Positions 1-11,071 of a DNA stretch of 64,000 bases are shown one piece after another. Origin of the DNA: Hymenobacter tibetensis. Lineage in GTDB: Bacteria > Bacteroidota > Bacteroidia > Cytophagales > Hymenobacteraceae. Location of the stretch: NCBI RefSeq assembly GCF_022827545.1, contig NZ_CP094669.1, positions 3,810,001-3,874,000 of the forward strand, written 5' to 3'. Every line of letters starts with the position of its first letter. Position 1 is the stretch's first letter. The position numbers and the translations under genes are program-made. The notes beneath the pieces are model-generated. The model worked only from the letters and a program-made list of their open reading frames with translations, searched no databases and was not told the DNA's origin.

Positions 1-1825
<1,825 letters not shown>

Positions 1826-1838
1826 ACGCCCTTACACC

Positions 1839-2318
1839 ATGAACAGGCTCCTGATTTCAACCTTGCTAACTGCCGCGGCACTCAGTGGCTGCCGCTCGAG
1901 CCAGCCCTCTGCCAAGTTGCCGGATAATGGGGGCGGTGGGCAGGTCGATGTGCGCACGTACCAGCGGGTCGATACCCTCAACTACACCGGCACAGGCTAC
2001 CTGAAAATGATCACCGTCCGCAAGAATTACAGCTTGGTCAGCTTCGTATTCGAGGCTGGCGGACGCAACCGCTGGCACCTGCACCCCGGCGCCGAGCAGG
2101 TACTCTACGTGACCGAAGGCGAAGGCTATTACCAGCAGGAGGGCCAACCCAAACAGCTGCTCAGGAAAGGCGAGACGGTGGTCATACCCCCGGATGTCAA
2201 GCACTGGAATGGCGCGACCCCCACCAGCCGCGTGGTGCTCATCACCATCTCCGACCACGTCGAGCAAGCGCACGTAACTTGGTTTGAGCAAGTCTCGGAG
2301 CAGGAATTCAACCAGTAA
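1839..2318 (+). CDS. Cupin-domain lipoprotein
   Basis: 159 aa. The start at 1839 was chosen over an upstream in-frame codon at 1725 because it gives a clean lipoprotein signal (LLTAAALSGC, acylated Cys18) and begins just after the preceding stop. A single cupin beta-barrel follows. Likely metal ligands are H80 and H82 (WHLHPG), Q87 and H122 (KHWNGA). Proteins of this type are often annotated as cupin or (R)-mandelonitrile lyase-like and are commonly found next to aldo/keto reductases and CMD proteins. It resembles the second cupin at 2840-3340, including the GYYQ..GQP..LLR.GE segment and the C-terminal TW-QEYN/QEFN ending. Location is probably the periplasmic face of a membrane. Activity is unknown. 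Confidence 0.9.
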   Translation: MNRLLISTLLTAAALSGCRSSQPSAKLPDNGGGGQVDVRTYQRVDTLNYTGTGYLKMITVRKNYSLVSFVFEAGGRNRWHLHPGAEQVLYVTEGEGYYQQEGQPKQLLRKGETVVIPPDVKHWNGATPTSRVVLITISDHVEQAHVTWFEQVSEQEFNQ

Positions 2319-2334
2319 TCAGCTTTCCATCCCC

Positions 2335-2757
2335 ATGCGCTTTCCCCATATTATCTTAAAAACGGTGCTGCTACTCGTCACCGCTGCGGCAACCAGTAAT
2401 TGCAGCCTCAAGCTACCGGCGCAGTCGGCACAGGTACCGGCTCAAAAGCCGCAGAAGGTACGCTTATCCCGCATCGTGGTGGACTCCACCCAGCTCGAGA
2501 GCTACAAGGCTTTCCTGCAGGAAGAAATTGAGGCCTCGATGAGCAAGGAGCCGGGCGTGTTGTCGCTGTACGCGGTATTCGAGCGAAAAAAGCCCAATCA
2601 CCTGACCATTCTGGAAATGTATGCCACCGAGGCAGCCTACCAGGCGCACGTGAAAACGCCGCATTTTTTGAAGTATAAACAGGGGACGCTCGGCATGGTG
2701 CAGGAACTAGAGTTAATCGATACCGACCCGCTAATTCCAGCGCTAAAGATTAAGTAA
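2335..2757 (+). CDS. ABM-type (antibiotic biosynthesis monooxygenase-like) exported protein
   Basis: 140 aa from the ATG at 2335, 16 bases after the cupin stop; an upstream in-frame codon at 2284 would overlap the cupin gene. The N-terminus is hydrophobic (residues 6-20) and ends in SNC at 21-23, a poor but possible lipobox, so it is either secreted or a lipoprotein. The rest is a dimeric alpha+beta barrel ABM domain (about residues 45-125) with the typical pattern FLQEEIEASMSKEPGVLSLY and an A-YQ-H segment. ABM proteins include quinol monooxygenases and small dimeric enzymes that work without metal or cofactor. A paralogue lies at 6133-6588. Operon position with a reductase and cupins suggests a shared small-molecule substrate. 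Confidence 0.85.
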   Translation: MRFPHIILKTVLLLVTAAATSNCSLKLPAQSAQVPAQKPQKVRLSRIVVDSTQLESYKAFLQEEIEASMSKEPGVLSLYAVFERKKPNHLTILEMYATEAAYQAHVKTPHFLKYKQGTLGMVQELELIDTDPLIPALKIK

Positions 2758-2839
2758 GGGCTGGGGCGAACGGCAGCCTTCGTTTCCTACTTCGCCTATC
2801 CGCATCAACTGTTCATCTCAACTCTCTTCGCTTCCGCTC

Positions 2840-3340
2840 ATGACCACTTCCCGATTTAAACAAGCAATCCTAGCCCTCGGTGCCAGCGTGCTGCTGCTGG
2901 GCTTTACCGGCAAAACCATTCCGCAGCAGGGCAAATCCCCTGCAAAGGCCGGCCCTTTCCCAAAGGGGGATCGGGCGCCGGCCGAGCACTTTACGGGAGT
3001 GGTCTACATGCACCCCCTGATAAAGGAAGACCCGACCTTTAACGTGGTGAGCGGCAACGTGACCTTCGAACCGGGGGCCCGCTCGAACTGGCACACCCAC
3101 GCGGCCGGTCAGATTCTGCTGATTACCGAAGGGCTGGGCTACTACCAGGAAAAAGGCCAGCCCGTCCGGCTGCTGCGCCAGGGCGAGGTCATCAAGGCCC
3201 AGCCCGGCGTGGAGCACTGGCACGGTGCCTCACCCAAGCAGGGTATGACGCACATCTCGCTCAACGTCAACACCGAAAAGGGAATTGTGACCTGGCTCAA
3301 GCCCGTGACCGACCAGGAATACAATAGCTATAAGCCCTAG
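2840..3340 (+). CDS. Secreted cupin-domain protein
   Basis: 166 aa. It starts with a Sec-type signal (basic TTSRFK, hydrophobic residues 9-22). The cupin fold carries likely metal ligands H85 and H87 (NWHTHAAG), Q91 and H126/H128 (EHWHGA). It is a paralogue of the cupin at 1839-2318, but the Cys lipobox is missing, so the two are probably placed differently in the envelope. Cupins of this kind are frequently annotated as mandelonitrile lyase-like or as quercetinase-type proteins; neither activity can be claimed here. It is the last intact gene of the first run of + strand genes. Remnants of two further genes follow directly. Confidence 0.9.
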   Translation: MTTSRFKQAILALGASVLLLGFTGKTIPQQGKSPAKAGPFPKGDRAPAEHFTGVVYMHPLIKEDPTFNVVSGNVTFEPGARSNWHTHAAGQILLITEGLGYYQEKGQPVRLLRQGEVIKAQPGVEHWHGASPKQGMTHISLNVNTEKGIVTWLKPVTDQEYNSYKP

Positions 3341-3354
3341 CCGGCCTTTTTCTT

Positions 3355-3414
3355 ATGCCCCAGATCAGCATCAAGCTCGCGCCGAGCCGCACCGAGGAGC
3401 AGAAGCAGCGCTAG
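3355..3414 (+). pseudogene. Remnant of a 4-oxalocrotonate tautomerase-family gene
   Basis: An ATG 14 bases after the cupin stop opens a frame of 19 codons that matches the start of tautomerase-family proteins: MPQISIKLAPSRTEEQKQR, with the catalytic Pro2. It then meets a TAG. Shifting the frame by one base at that stop continues L-A-A-Q-I-V, which is what the family has next. So this looks like the first quarter of a tautomerase that lost its frame and then its remainder. The family link rests on the short N-terminus only, but Pro2 and the E-E-Q-K-Q segment are characteristic. Confidence 0.6.
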
Positions 3415-3428
3415 CCGCACAAATCGTT

Positions 3429-3578
3429 ATGAACAGCTTACGTATCACAGGGGGCGTTACGGTGCTCACCGCTACTCCGGCCGACAATCCAACCGCTCGC
3501 GACTTCGTCACGTTGCTTCTCCTGACGACGAGGCCGCACGACTACGGGGTGGCGGCACGCATCGAGCGACTATCATAG
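3429..3578 (+). pseudogene. Truncated cyclophilin-like-fold gene fragment
   Basis: A 49-codon frame from ATG 3429 to TAG 3576-3578. It contains VLTATPADNPTARDF followed by an L-rich stretch and HDYG, which resembles the N-terminal third of bacterial cyclophilin-like (DUF4198/Cyclophil_like2-type) proteins, where T-A-T-L-x-D-N-x-T-A-R-D-F is the usual opening. The rest of that domain is missing before the AraC gene. Such genes are often neighbours of aldo/keto reductases and cupins, which fits a deletion within this cluster. It could be expressed as a short peptide, but I read it as a remnant. Confidence 0.55.
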
Positions 3579-3584
3579 TCTGGT

Positions 3585-4574
3585 GTGCGTATGTCGGTAA
3601 CTAATCTTATAACCTACGCGTTGGCTACTGGTACCTACTTGCAGCGTCCTTATTCCAAGATGCTCCCCTACCAGATGGCCGAAAACTTAGCTACCGCCAC
3701 CAAGGCGGCCATGAACCGCCCGCCGCTGACGCTCACCATCCAGGATGTGGCGGTCATGACTATCCCGGAGGCGCACTGCGACATGGCCGCCTTTGACCGG
3801 CGCGACTTGTTTAAAGTGCTGCTGGTGACCGAAGGCGCGAATGAGTTGCACTACGCGACCCGTAGCTACCACATCGACCGGCCAGCGCTGGTGTTTACCA
3901 ACAAGCTGGTGCCGTATTCGTGGGAGCCAGTGGAGAGTTCGGGCGAGCAGCAAGGCTTCCTCTGCGCTTTCACCGAGGACTTTCTGCAATCGGCTATGCG
4001 CGGGGTCAGCCTGCTGGAATCCGTGTTGTACCGCGTCGACGGCAATCCGGTGTATTTTCTGGACGAGGCGCAGCTGCGCTATCTGACGGATACGTTCCAG
4101 CGCATGCGCCAAGAGTACGACACGGACTACCCGCACAAGTTCGATTTGATTCGCAACCAGCTCTCGATCATGATTCACGAGGCCACGCGGCTGCAGCCGG
4201 CCAGCTCGCAGCACATTGCCCCGGTCAACGCGGCTGAGCGCGTCACGGCGCTGTTTCTGACCTTGCTCGATGTGCAGTTTCCGGTGACCACGCAAATCCA
4301 CCAGCCCATTCTCAAGAATGCCCAGGAGTACGCCGACCGGTTGGCCGTGCACGTGAACAGCCTCAATCGCTCGGTGAAGGAAGTGACGGGCAAGTCGACG
4401 ACGACGCACATCGCCGAGCGCCTGGTGGGCGAGGCCAAGGTGCTGCTGCTGCACACCGACTGGAGCATCGGCGACATCGCCGACAGTTTGGGCTTTGAGT
4501 ACGCCACCTACTTCACCAACTTCTTCAAGAAGCACGCCGGCACCACGCCGCTGGCCTTCCGCAACGCGGGGTAA
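3585..4574 (+). CDS. AraC-family transcriptional regulator
   Basis: 329 aa from a GTG at 3585; ATG codons at 3591 and 3660 (M26) are alternative starts, and the family alignment would fit M26 or later better. The N-terminal 200 residues have the look of an AraC-binding cupin-like sensor (for example PALVFTNKLVPYSWEP). The C-terminal 100 residues hold two helix-turn-helix motifs, ending IGDIADSLGFEYATYFTNFFKKHAGTTP-like (positions about 295-325), the AraC/XylS signature. It probably controls the flanking oxidoreductase genes in response to a small molecule, which is inference from position. It begins 6 bases after the cyclophilin-like remnant. Confidence 0.92.
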   Translation: MRMSVTNLITYALATGTYLQRPYSKMLPYQMAENLATATKAAMNRPPLTLTIQDVAVMTIPEAHCDMAAFDRRDLFKVLLVTEGANELHYATRSYHIDRPALVFTNKLVPYSWEPVESSGEQQGFLCAFTEDFLQSAMRGVSLLESVLYRVDGNPVYFLDEAQLRYLTDTFQRMRQEYDTDYPHKFDLIRNQLSIMIHEATRLQPASSQHIAPVNAAERVTALFLTLLDVQFPVTTQIHQPILKNAQEYADRLAVHVNSLNRSVKEVTGKSTTTHIAERLVGEAKVLLLHTDWSIGDIADSLGFEYATYFTNFFKKHAGTTPLAFRNAG

Positions 4575-4870
4575 AAAGCAGGCTGCTAGCCGGTCTTTTC
4601 CAGTAGGAACCTGAGTAAAACCAGGTTTCCGGGCTTGCCATGGACAAACCAGATTAGTTCGGTCATCGTGCCTGATGCCGAGTAGGCAGTTAAAGCGTAT
4701 GCTCCTGAAAAGTCTTTTTAACCAGTCATAGCCACGCTACTAGTACCTCACTACCCCCCCTCGCCGCTCGTCCTACTGAACCACGCCTAGCAAAGGACAG
4801 CAGGCAAGTGGTACGGGCTTCAACGCGAATACCAACCCGTAGATAAGCCCACCCTTCAAGCACGTAGGAA
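4575..4870. other. Intergenic region without a recognised gene
   Basis: About 300 bases between the AraC gene and the SMP-30-like gene. I see no coding frame with family resemblance. A weak imperfect hairpin (GGAACCTG, about 8 bases, CAGGTTTCC) lies near 4605-4630 and might act in termination. No promoter matching the local consensus was found. Confidence 0.4.
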
Positions 4871-5926
4871 ATGAGTTCTTCCCCAACATGGCCATGCGAC
4901 GGCTACCTAAAAACGGGCCTCGTGCTCGGCGGGCTGTGCCTGCTGGCTACGCTAGCCAAAGGGCAAGCCCATCAGGCGCAAGGCAGAATTTTTCCTGCGT
5001 TGGCAACGCCAGTGGCCGTTTTTACGGGCGGGGTGGGGAGCGTCTGCGAGGGCCCGGCCGTGTCGCCGGACGGCCAGGTGCTGTTCACGGATATAACCAC
5101 CGCCCAAGTTGGGGGCATTATCTGGGCCTACCATCCTAAAACGGGCCGCACCAGCCAGTTCCGCACCCCGAGCGGTAACGCCAGTGGCCTGGCCTTCGAT
5201 GCGGCTGGCAACCTCTTCTTGGCCGAAGGCCCTAATGGCGGCGGTAAGTGCATTACCAAACTGCAGCTAAGCACCGGCCACCGCACCACGCTGGCCGCTT
5301 CGTTCCAGGGCAAGCCCCTCAACGGCCCCAACGACCTCACCCTAGACGCCCAAGGACGGGTGTATTTCACCGACTCCCGTTACCAGAGCACGGAGCCCCT
5401 CGACCAGCCTTGGATGGGCGTGTACCGCGTCGATGCCGCCGGCAGCGTGCAGCTGCTGGCCGCCGACTTGCCCCGCCCCAACGGCCTAGTATTTTCGCCC
5501 GACCAGCGCACCCTCTACGTGGGCAGCTACGATTCGCCTGGCGTGGGCATCTACGCGGCCCTGCCTGCCGATTACACCGGGCCAACACCCCAACGCAGCG
5601 GCGAGATTAGGGCTTACACCGTGCTGCCCGATGGTCGGCTCACTTTTCAGAAACAGTTGGTGCAGTTTGAGGGCGAGGGGCCGGACGGGCTGGCGGTGGA
5701 CGCGGAAGGCCATATTTACGCCGCCGTAGCCAGCCGCTTGGTCGTGTACACGCCGCAGGGCACGCAACTAGCTGAGATGCCCCTGCCGGGGAAGACCACC
5801 AACCTGTGCTTCGGCCAGGGTCAGCACCGCCATACGCTCTTTATCACGGCCGCCAAAAGCCTGTACACGCTGCAAACCGTCCAGGAAGGCTGGCCGCTCC
5901 CAATACGGCCGACAGCAAGCAAGTAA
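4871..5926 (+). CDS. SMP-30/gluconolactonase/LRE-family secreted protein
   Basis: 351 aa. A signal sequence occupies about residues 12-33, then a six-bladed beta-propeller of the SMP-30 family. The divalent-metal site of the family is complete: E60 (CEGP), N154 (GPNDL), N204 (RPNGL) and D272 (GPDGL). Members hydrolyse sugar lactones or related lactones; regucalcin and gluconolactonase are the type proteins. Export suggests action on a periplasmic lactone. In this cluster it fits with reductases and CMD-like proteins that could form or open lactones, but the substrate is not known. The gene stands alone between two gaps of about 200-300 bases, so it may have its own promoter. Confidence 0.92.
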   Translation: MSSSPTWPCDGYLKTGLVLGGLCLLATLAKGQAHQAQGRIFPALATPVAVFTGGVGSVCEGPAVSPDGQVLFTDITTAQVGGIIWAYHPKTGRTSQFRTPSGNASGLAFDAAGNLFLAEGPNGGGKCITKLQLSTGHRTTLAASFQGKPLNGPNDLTLDAQGRVYFTDSRYQSTEPLDQPWMGVYRVDAAGSVQLLAADLPRPNGLVFSPDQRTLYVGSYDSPGVGIYAALPADYTGPTPQRSGEIRAYTVLPDGRLTFQKQLVQFEGEGPDGLAVDAEGHIYAAVASRLVVYTPQGTQLAEMPLPGKTTNLCFGQGQHRHTLFITAAKSLYTLQTVQEGWPLPIRPTASK

Positions 5927-6105
5927 AAGAGTAGACCCTGCCAGCAAGGCCGGACTTAATTGGTCGTGACAGTTCCTACTACCGGCCGTTCGCAGCTAGT
6001 AGGCGGAGCCTTGCCGTCCGAGAACGGACCGGCTGCCCTAGGGAGTGGTTTGAAAAGTGTAAAAAGTCGTTTGAAAACCATTCACCAGCACCTGGGAGTG
6101 GGCGA

Positions 6106-6113
6106 TACTTTTG
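6106..6113 (+). promoter_or_regulatory. Candidate -7 promoter element
   Basis: TACTTTTG matches the Bacteroidota -7 consensus (TAnnTTTG) 19 bases before the ATG of the next gene. No TTTG lies 19-21 bases upstream, so only half of the promoter is supported. Confidence 0.4.
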
Positions 6114-6132
6114 CTCGACTAACCCACTGACA

Positions 6133-7667
<1,535 letters not shown>

Positions 7668-7694
7668 ACTAGCTGGCTTCAACTCCTACACCCT

Positions 7695-8657
7695 ATGCCC
7701 CTCCTCCTGTCATTCGTCAATTCAAACAAGCCGCCGGCACACCGCTTCTGCCGGCTGTTCCGCCAAGAACTTGCCCTATTTGTGGGGTTGCTGGCCACTT
7801 CCACGCTCGGCGTGCAGGCCCAGACGACGACGGGCACCACCCCTAGCCAGCCGAAGAAATACCAGGCTACCGCGCCCAAAACGCAGCCCTTCGGGGCCGC
7901 CGCTTTCGCCCCCTCCGGCAAAACCACTTTGCGCTGGCTGGGAATGGGTGGGTTCTTTCTCAACAGCCGGGGCACCGCTATCATGATTGACCCCGTGCTG
8001 GGAGGGTTCGACATGCCGCTGCTCATCTCCTTTCCCATTGCCGCGAAGGCAGTGCCCCGGCTGGATGCCGTCTTGCTCACGCACGCCGACAATGACCACT
8101 ACAGCGTCCCGACTACCGCCGACCTAGCCCCGGTGACCAAAACGTTTCACTCCACCGTGTACGTCGATTCGCTGCTGCAAAACCGTCACCTGCCGGCGGC
8201 CGGCCACACCATTGGTGACACGTTCCGGGTGGGCCAGGTGCAGGTGAAGCTCACGCGGGCGGACCATGCCTACCAGAATGCCTATCCCGGCATGAGCAAA
8301 CGCTTCTTCCAGCAGGAGGATGCCTGCGGCTTCTGGCTGGAAACGCCCGACGGCACGGTGTGGGCCCCCGGCGATTCGCGCCTGCTGCCCGAGCACCTGC
8401 AGTACCCCACGCCGGATGCCATTCTGTTTGATTTTTCGGACAGCGAATGGCATTTCACCCTGGCCGGCGCGGTCAAAATTGCCAACGCTTACCCTAACAC
8501 CCCGCTGCTGCTTAACCATTGGGGCTCGGTGGACGCGCCTGACTTTTCACCTTTCAACGCCGACCCGGCGCAGCTGGCCAAGCTAGTCGTAAACCCCGGC
8601 CGCATCAAAGTGCTGGCTCCCGGCGAGGCGTACACCCTGAAACGGGTGAAAAAATAG
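7695..8657 (+). CDS. Exported MBL-fold metallo-hydrolase (UlaG/NAPE-PLD-like)
   Basis: 320 aa. The long N-terminus has a basic part (residues 16-24), a hydrophobic core (27-38) and VQAQ, so export is likely. The metallo-beta-lactamase fold shows the metal motif THADNDH (H130, D132, D134, H135), a GDS segment near residue 225 and a conserved NHWGS near 280. This arrangement is that of the UlaG-like/N-acylphosphatidylethanolamine phospholipase-type branch, which hydrolyses phosphoesters, lactones or amides. It starts 27 bases after the reductase gene, so co-transcription is likely. Its stop codon is followed at once by a 30-bp inverted repeat. Confidence 0.88.
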   Translation: MPLLLSFVNSNKPPAHRFCRLFRQELALFVGLLATSTLGVQAQTTTGTTPSQPKKYQATAPKTQPFGAAAFAPSGKTTLRWLGMGGFFLNSRGTAIMIDPVLGGFDMPLLISFPIAAKAVPRLDAVLLTHADNDHYSVPTTADLAPVTKTFHSTVYVDSLLQNRHLPAAGHTIGDTFRVGQVQVKLTRADHAYQNAYPGMSKRFFQQEDACGFWLETPDGTVWAPGDSRLLPEHLQYPTPDAILFDFSDSEWHFTLAGAVKIANAYPNTPLLLNHWGSVDAPDFSPFNADPAQLAKLVVNPGRIKVLAPGEAYTLKRVKK

Positions 8658-8737
8658 CGCTCAGGTGCATGTTGCTACACGCCAGACAGGCTAGCTCCAC
8701 TAAGCCCGTCTGGCGTGTAGCAACATGCACCTGAGCG
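8658..8737 (+). terminator. Long hairpin directly after the MBL-fold gene
   Basis: Arms at 8658-8687 and 8708-8737 are perfectly complementary over 30 bp with a 20-base loop, starting at the base after the stop codon. There is no T-run, so it is not a textbook intrinsic terminator; it may act as a terminator or protect the 3' end of the mRNA. Confidence 0.6.
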
Positions 8738-9231
8738 AAGTCGACCACGGCAACGGTTTAACCTAGTACGTCTTGTCCGCCCCACTATATGAGCGTTTTC
8801 GTGGACAGTTAACGGGAATATTAGCCACCCGGCTATTCAAGCCGCTAGCCTGTGGCGACTCGTCTCAAAAGGCCATCTACAAAATCAACGTCCTATTATC
8901 TGGGCGTTGGTTGACTTCGCTAGACGGGGCGAAAAGGCTATTCTATTCTACTCTCCTAGGGCCTTTTTATAGCAGTGGGGGACTAAAATTACGCGAAGCA
9001 CTCCAGGCAGTTGACCCACTAAGGAAGCATTGCTTGCGGGAGTACCCCCTACCTGGCGTAGCGGCCACGGCTTTCCCTCACAGAGCCGGCGAGCTACGGG
9101 GTAGCGTATGGGCGAGGGACAATAAGGCGTCGTCGCGCAGGCTGTAGTCCACCGGGTAGGAGATGCTCCCCAAAGCCGTGCCCAGTAGCAGCAGGCCCAG
9201 AAAAGCGGTTTCTTTGGCAGGGCCATACCCG
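8738..9231. other. Gene-poor stretch with possible decayed sequence
   Basis: No intact gene is convincing here. Near 8775-8812 the sequence TGTCCGCCCCAC and, 27 bases on, GTGGACA recall the end of an IS3-type element, but no transposase can be read. On the minus strand, 9078 to about 9230, one frame without a good start codon encodes a hydrophobic stretch (AFLGLLLLGTALGSISYPVD) that overlaps the end of the GNAT gene and may be the remnant of a small membrane protein. Confidence 0.35.
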
Positions 9232-9762
9232 CTACTGGTTGCTAGGCAGGGAGCACTTCATCAGAATATCGATCTGTTCGTCATCGCCGAGCTTAAATAC
9301 GTGCTGGTCGAAGGCCACAAAGCCGTTTTTCTGGTAAAACCGGATGGCCCGCGGGTTGTCTTCCCATACCCCGAGCCACAGGCACTCAGCTTGCGCCTGC
9401 CGGGCCAGGTGCAGCGCCTGCTCGTAGAGCAGCTGCCCGACCCGCTGGCCGTGAAATTCCTGCAGCACGTAGAGGCGTTCGACTTCCAGGGCGTTGGCCG
9501 TATGCTGCTCGGTTTGCGCCGGGCCGGTGTTGACTTTCAGGTACCCAATGACGCGGCCGGCCTGCTCGGCCACATAAAAGGCCGAGTGCGACTCTTGCAG
9601 TTCAGCCGTCAGCTTTTCGGCCGCAAAGCCTTCCTCCAGGTAGGTGCGCATATTGTCTTCGGAATTGCTGGCGGCAAACGTCTCCAAAAACGTTTGGCGA
9701 CCGATGTGCTGCACCTGGCTAACGTCGGCCAAGGTGGCTTGGCGGAGCGTGATGTGTTCCAT
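9232..9762 (-). CDS. GNAT-family N-acetyltransferase
   Basis: 176 aa. Acetyl-CoA-dependent transferase with the GNAT fold. The N-terminus (ITLRQATLADVSQVQHIGR) is typical; motif A lies at about residues 95-120 (VERLYVLQEFHGQRVGQLL) and the C-terminal LGVWEDNPRAIRFYQKNGF segment matches the PaiA/spermidine acetyltransferase-like branch. The acceptor is not predictable; polyamines or an antibiotic are possible. It is transcribed away from the Crp-like regulator that starts 22 bases or more upstream, so a shared promoter region is likely. Confidence 0.93.
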   Translation of the reverse strand: MEHITLRQATLADVSQVQHIGRQTFLETFAASNSEDNMRTYLEEGFAAEKLTAELQESHSAFYVAEQAGRVIGYLKVNTGPAQTEQHTANALEVERLYVLQEFHGQRVGQLLYEQALHLARQAQAECLWLGVWEDNPRAIRFYQKNGFVAFDQHVFKLGDDEQIDILMKCSLPSNQ

Positions 9763-9783
9763 ACGGGGAAGTAGTAAAGTATA

Positions 9784-10410
9784 ATGAAGGTGAGGCTCCG
9801 CCTCACCAGAAAAAGTAGCGCTTATCTTGCGGTCGTGTCCTCCCGCCTAGCCCTTGCCGAGATGTTGCTTGCCACGTACCCGTTGCCGCCCGCTTCGCTG
9901 GATAAGCTGCTGGCGCTGGCCGAATACGTGGAGCTGCCGAGGGGCGCCGTCTTGTTCCGGGACGACGCGCTGGCCCACTACGTCTACGTGTTGCAGCGGG
10001 GCCTGGCGCGGGTGTACGCCCGTCGAGCGGACCGGGAGGTCACGTTTTCGTTTCCCGAAGAAGGGGCCGTATTGGCCTCGATTCGGGGCTATACCGAGCA
10101 GGCCGTGAGCTACGAGACGATAGAGCTGCTCGAAGACAGCGGCCTGTTTCAACTCGATATGCGGGCGCTGCACGCCTTGTACCAGGAGGATATTCACCTG
10201 GCCAACTGGGGACGGGTGCTGGTCGAGCGCGTGTGGCAGCAAACCGAGCAGCAACTCATTGCCCGGCAGTTTCGCACCGCGGAGGAACGCTACGCGGACC
10301 TACTGCACCACAGCCCGCACCTGCTCCAGCGCGTGGCACTGGGGTACCTGGCGTCTTACTTGGGCATTACCCAAGTTACGTTGAGCCGGGTGCGCGCCAA
10401 ACGCAAGTAA
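9784..10410 (+). CDS. Crp/Fnr-family transcriptional regulator
   Basis: 208 aa from ATG 9784; the ATG at 9862 (giving 182 aa) fits the family start better, because the cyclic-nucleotide-type domain begins right after it (LLATYPLPPASLDKL). The beta-roll domain spans about residues 27-130 with a G-A-V-L-F and an S-F-P-E-E-G-A-V segment. The C-terminus has the winged helix (YLASYLGITQVTLSRVR) that contacts DNA. Residues for cAMP binding are not obviously conserved, which is usual for Bacteroidota members of this family. It diverges from the GNAT gene and converges with the SMR gene, which may be a target. Confidence 0.9.
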   Translation: MKVRLRLTRKSSAYLAVVSSRLALAEMLLATYPLPPASLDKLLALAEYVELPRGAVLFRDDALAHYVYVLQRGLARVYARRADREVTFSFPEEGAVLASIRGYTEQAVSYETIELLEDSGLFQLDMRALHALYQEDIHLANWGRVLVERVWQQTEQQLIARQFRTAEERYADLLHHSPHLLQRVALGYLASYLGITQVTLSRVRAKRK

Positions 10411-10421
10411 GCGCGGCTGGC

Positions 10422-10748
10422 CTAGGGCGCTACCGCTTTCAGGCCCAGCACGGACCCGATCAGGGTGGCGAGGAAAAATAGGCGTGGGCCGGTCAGCGGG
10501 TCCCCAAAGGCGACGACGCCGACCACCGCCGTCCCCACCGCGCCAATGCCGGTCCAGACCGCGTACGCCGTGCCCAAGGGTAGGTGCACTAAGCTCAGGT
10601 TGAGCAAGTAGAAACTCAGGATGCCACAGCCGGCGAAGGCCGCGTACCACCCGGCCGCTTCGGCGCCAACCGCCAGCCGAGCTTTGCCCAGACAAAAGAC
10701 AAACGCGACTTCGGCCAACCCGGCCAGCACTAACAACAACCACGGCAT
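10422..10748 (-). CDS. SMR-family multidrug efflux protein (EmrE/Gdx-like)
   Basis: 108 aa from ATG 10748, the usual length for the family; an upstream ATG at 10790 would add 14 residues. Four transmembrane helices are visible. The essential acidic residue in helix 1 is present (LAGLAEVAF, E14), as are the helix 3 motif LGTAYAVWTGIGAVG and the helix 4 region. SMR proteins work as dimers in the inner membrane and exchange protons for cationic compounds; the motif pattern resembles SugE/Gdx-type guanidinium exporters as well as EmrE, so the substrate is open. It converges on the Crp-like gene with an 11-base gap. Confidence 0.93.
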   Translation of the reverse strand: MPWLLLVLAGLAEVAFVFCLGKARLAVGAEAAGWYAAFAGCGILSFYLLNLSLVHLPLGTAYAVWTGIGAVGTAVVGVVAFGDPLTGPRLFFLATLIGSVLGLKAVAP

Positions 10749-11071
10749 GATGAAGAGGAAATGGACAGCGACAAAGGTCGCGTCTAACACTCGCCCTTCT
10801 TTTTACCAATGTTAAAAACGGCACCAAGAGCTTAGCGCAATTTTATTCCCGTTGCTATAAGAAGGTTGGAAAGCGAAAGGAGGACTACTTGATGAGCCGT
10901 GTCTAACAGAATGGGTTGCCTCTGTCACAGTACGCTTCAAAATATCATGCCATTTAGAGCCCACCCCTTTCCCCATCGATTCCGTGTCAAAGGGCATAGA
11001 AACCAGGGCTAATAAGTAGGTCCAGAAAGAAATAAGCAATTATCTTTATGAACCCAACTTTTTGAACCTTC
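10749..11071. other. Intergenic region before the recombinase
   Basis: About 320 bases without a convincing gene. TATCTTTA at 11042-11049 resembles a -7 element for the recombinase gene but has no matching upstream TTTG. This region would contain the left border of the putative mobile island; no direct repeat of the tRNA-Lys 3' end was found in it. Confidence 0.4.

Noticed and set aside
8775..8812. IS3-type insertion sequence end
   Set aside because: Only TGTCCGCCCCAC and a nearby GTGGACA are seen; no transposase frame, second end or target duplication.
8773..9147. Open frame of 124 codons on the + strand after the MBL-fold gene
   Set aside because: No signal, no domain pattern and odd composition; it lies in a stretch that also looks decayed on the other strand.
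10812..11039. Minus-strand frame of 75 codons before the recombinase
   Set aside because: Only low-quality protein-like sequence, no ribosome site or neighbour that would explain it.
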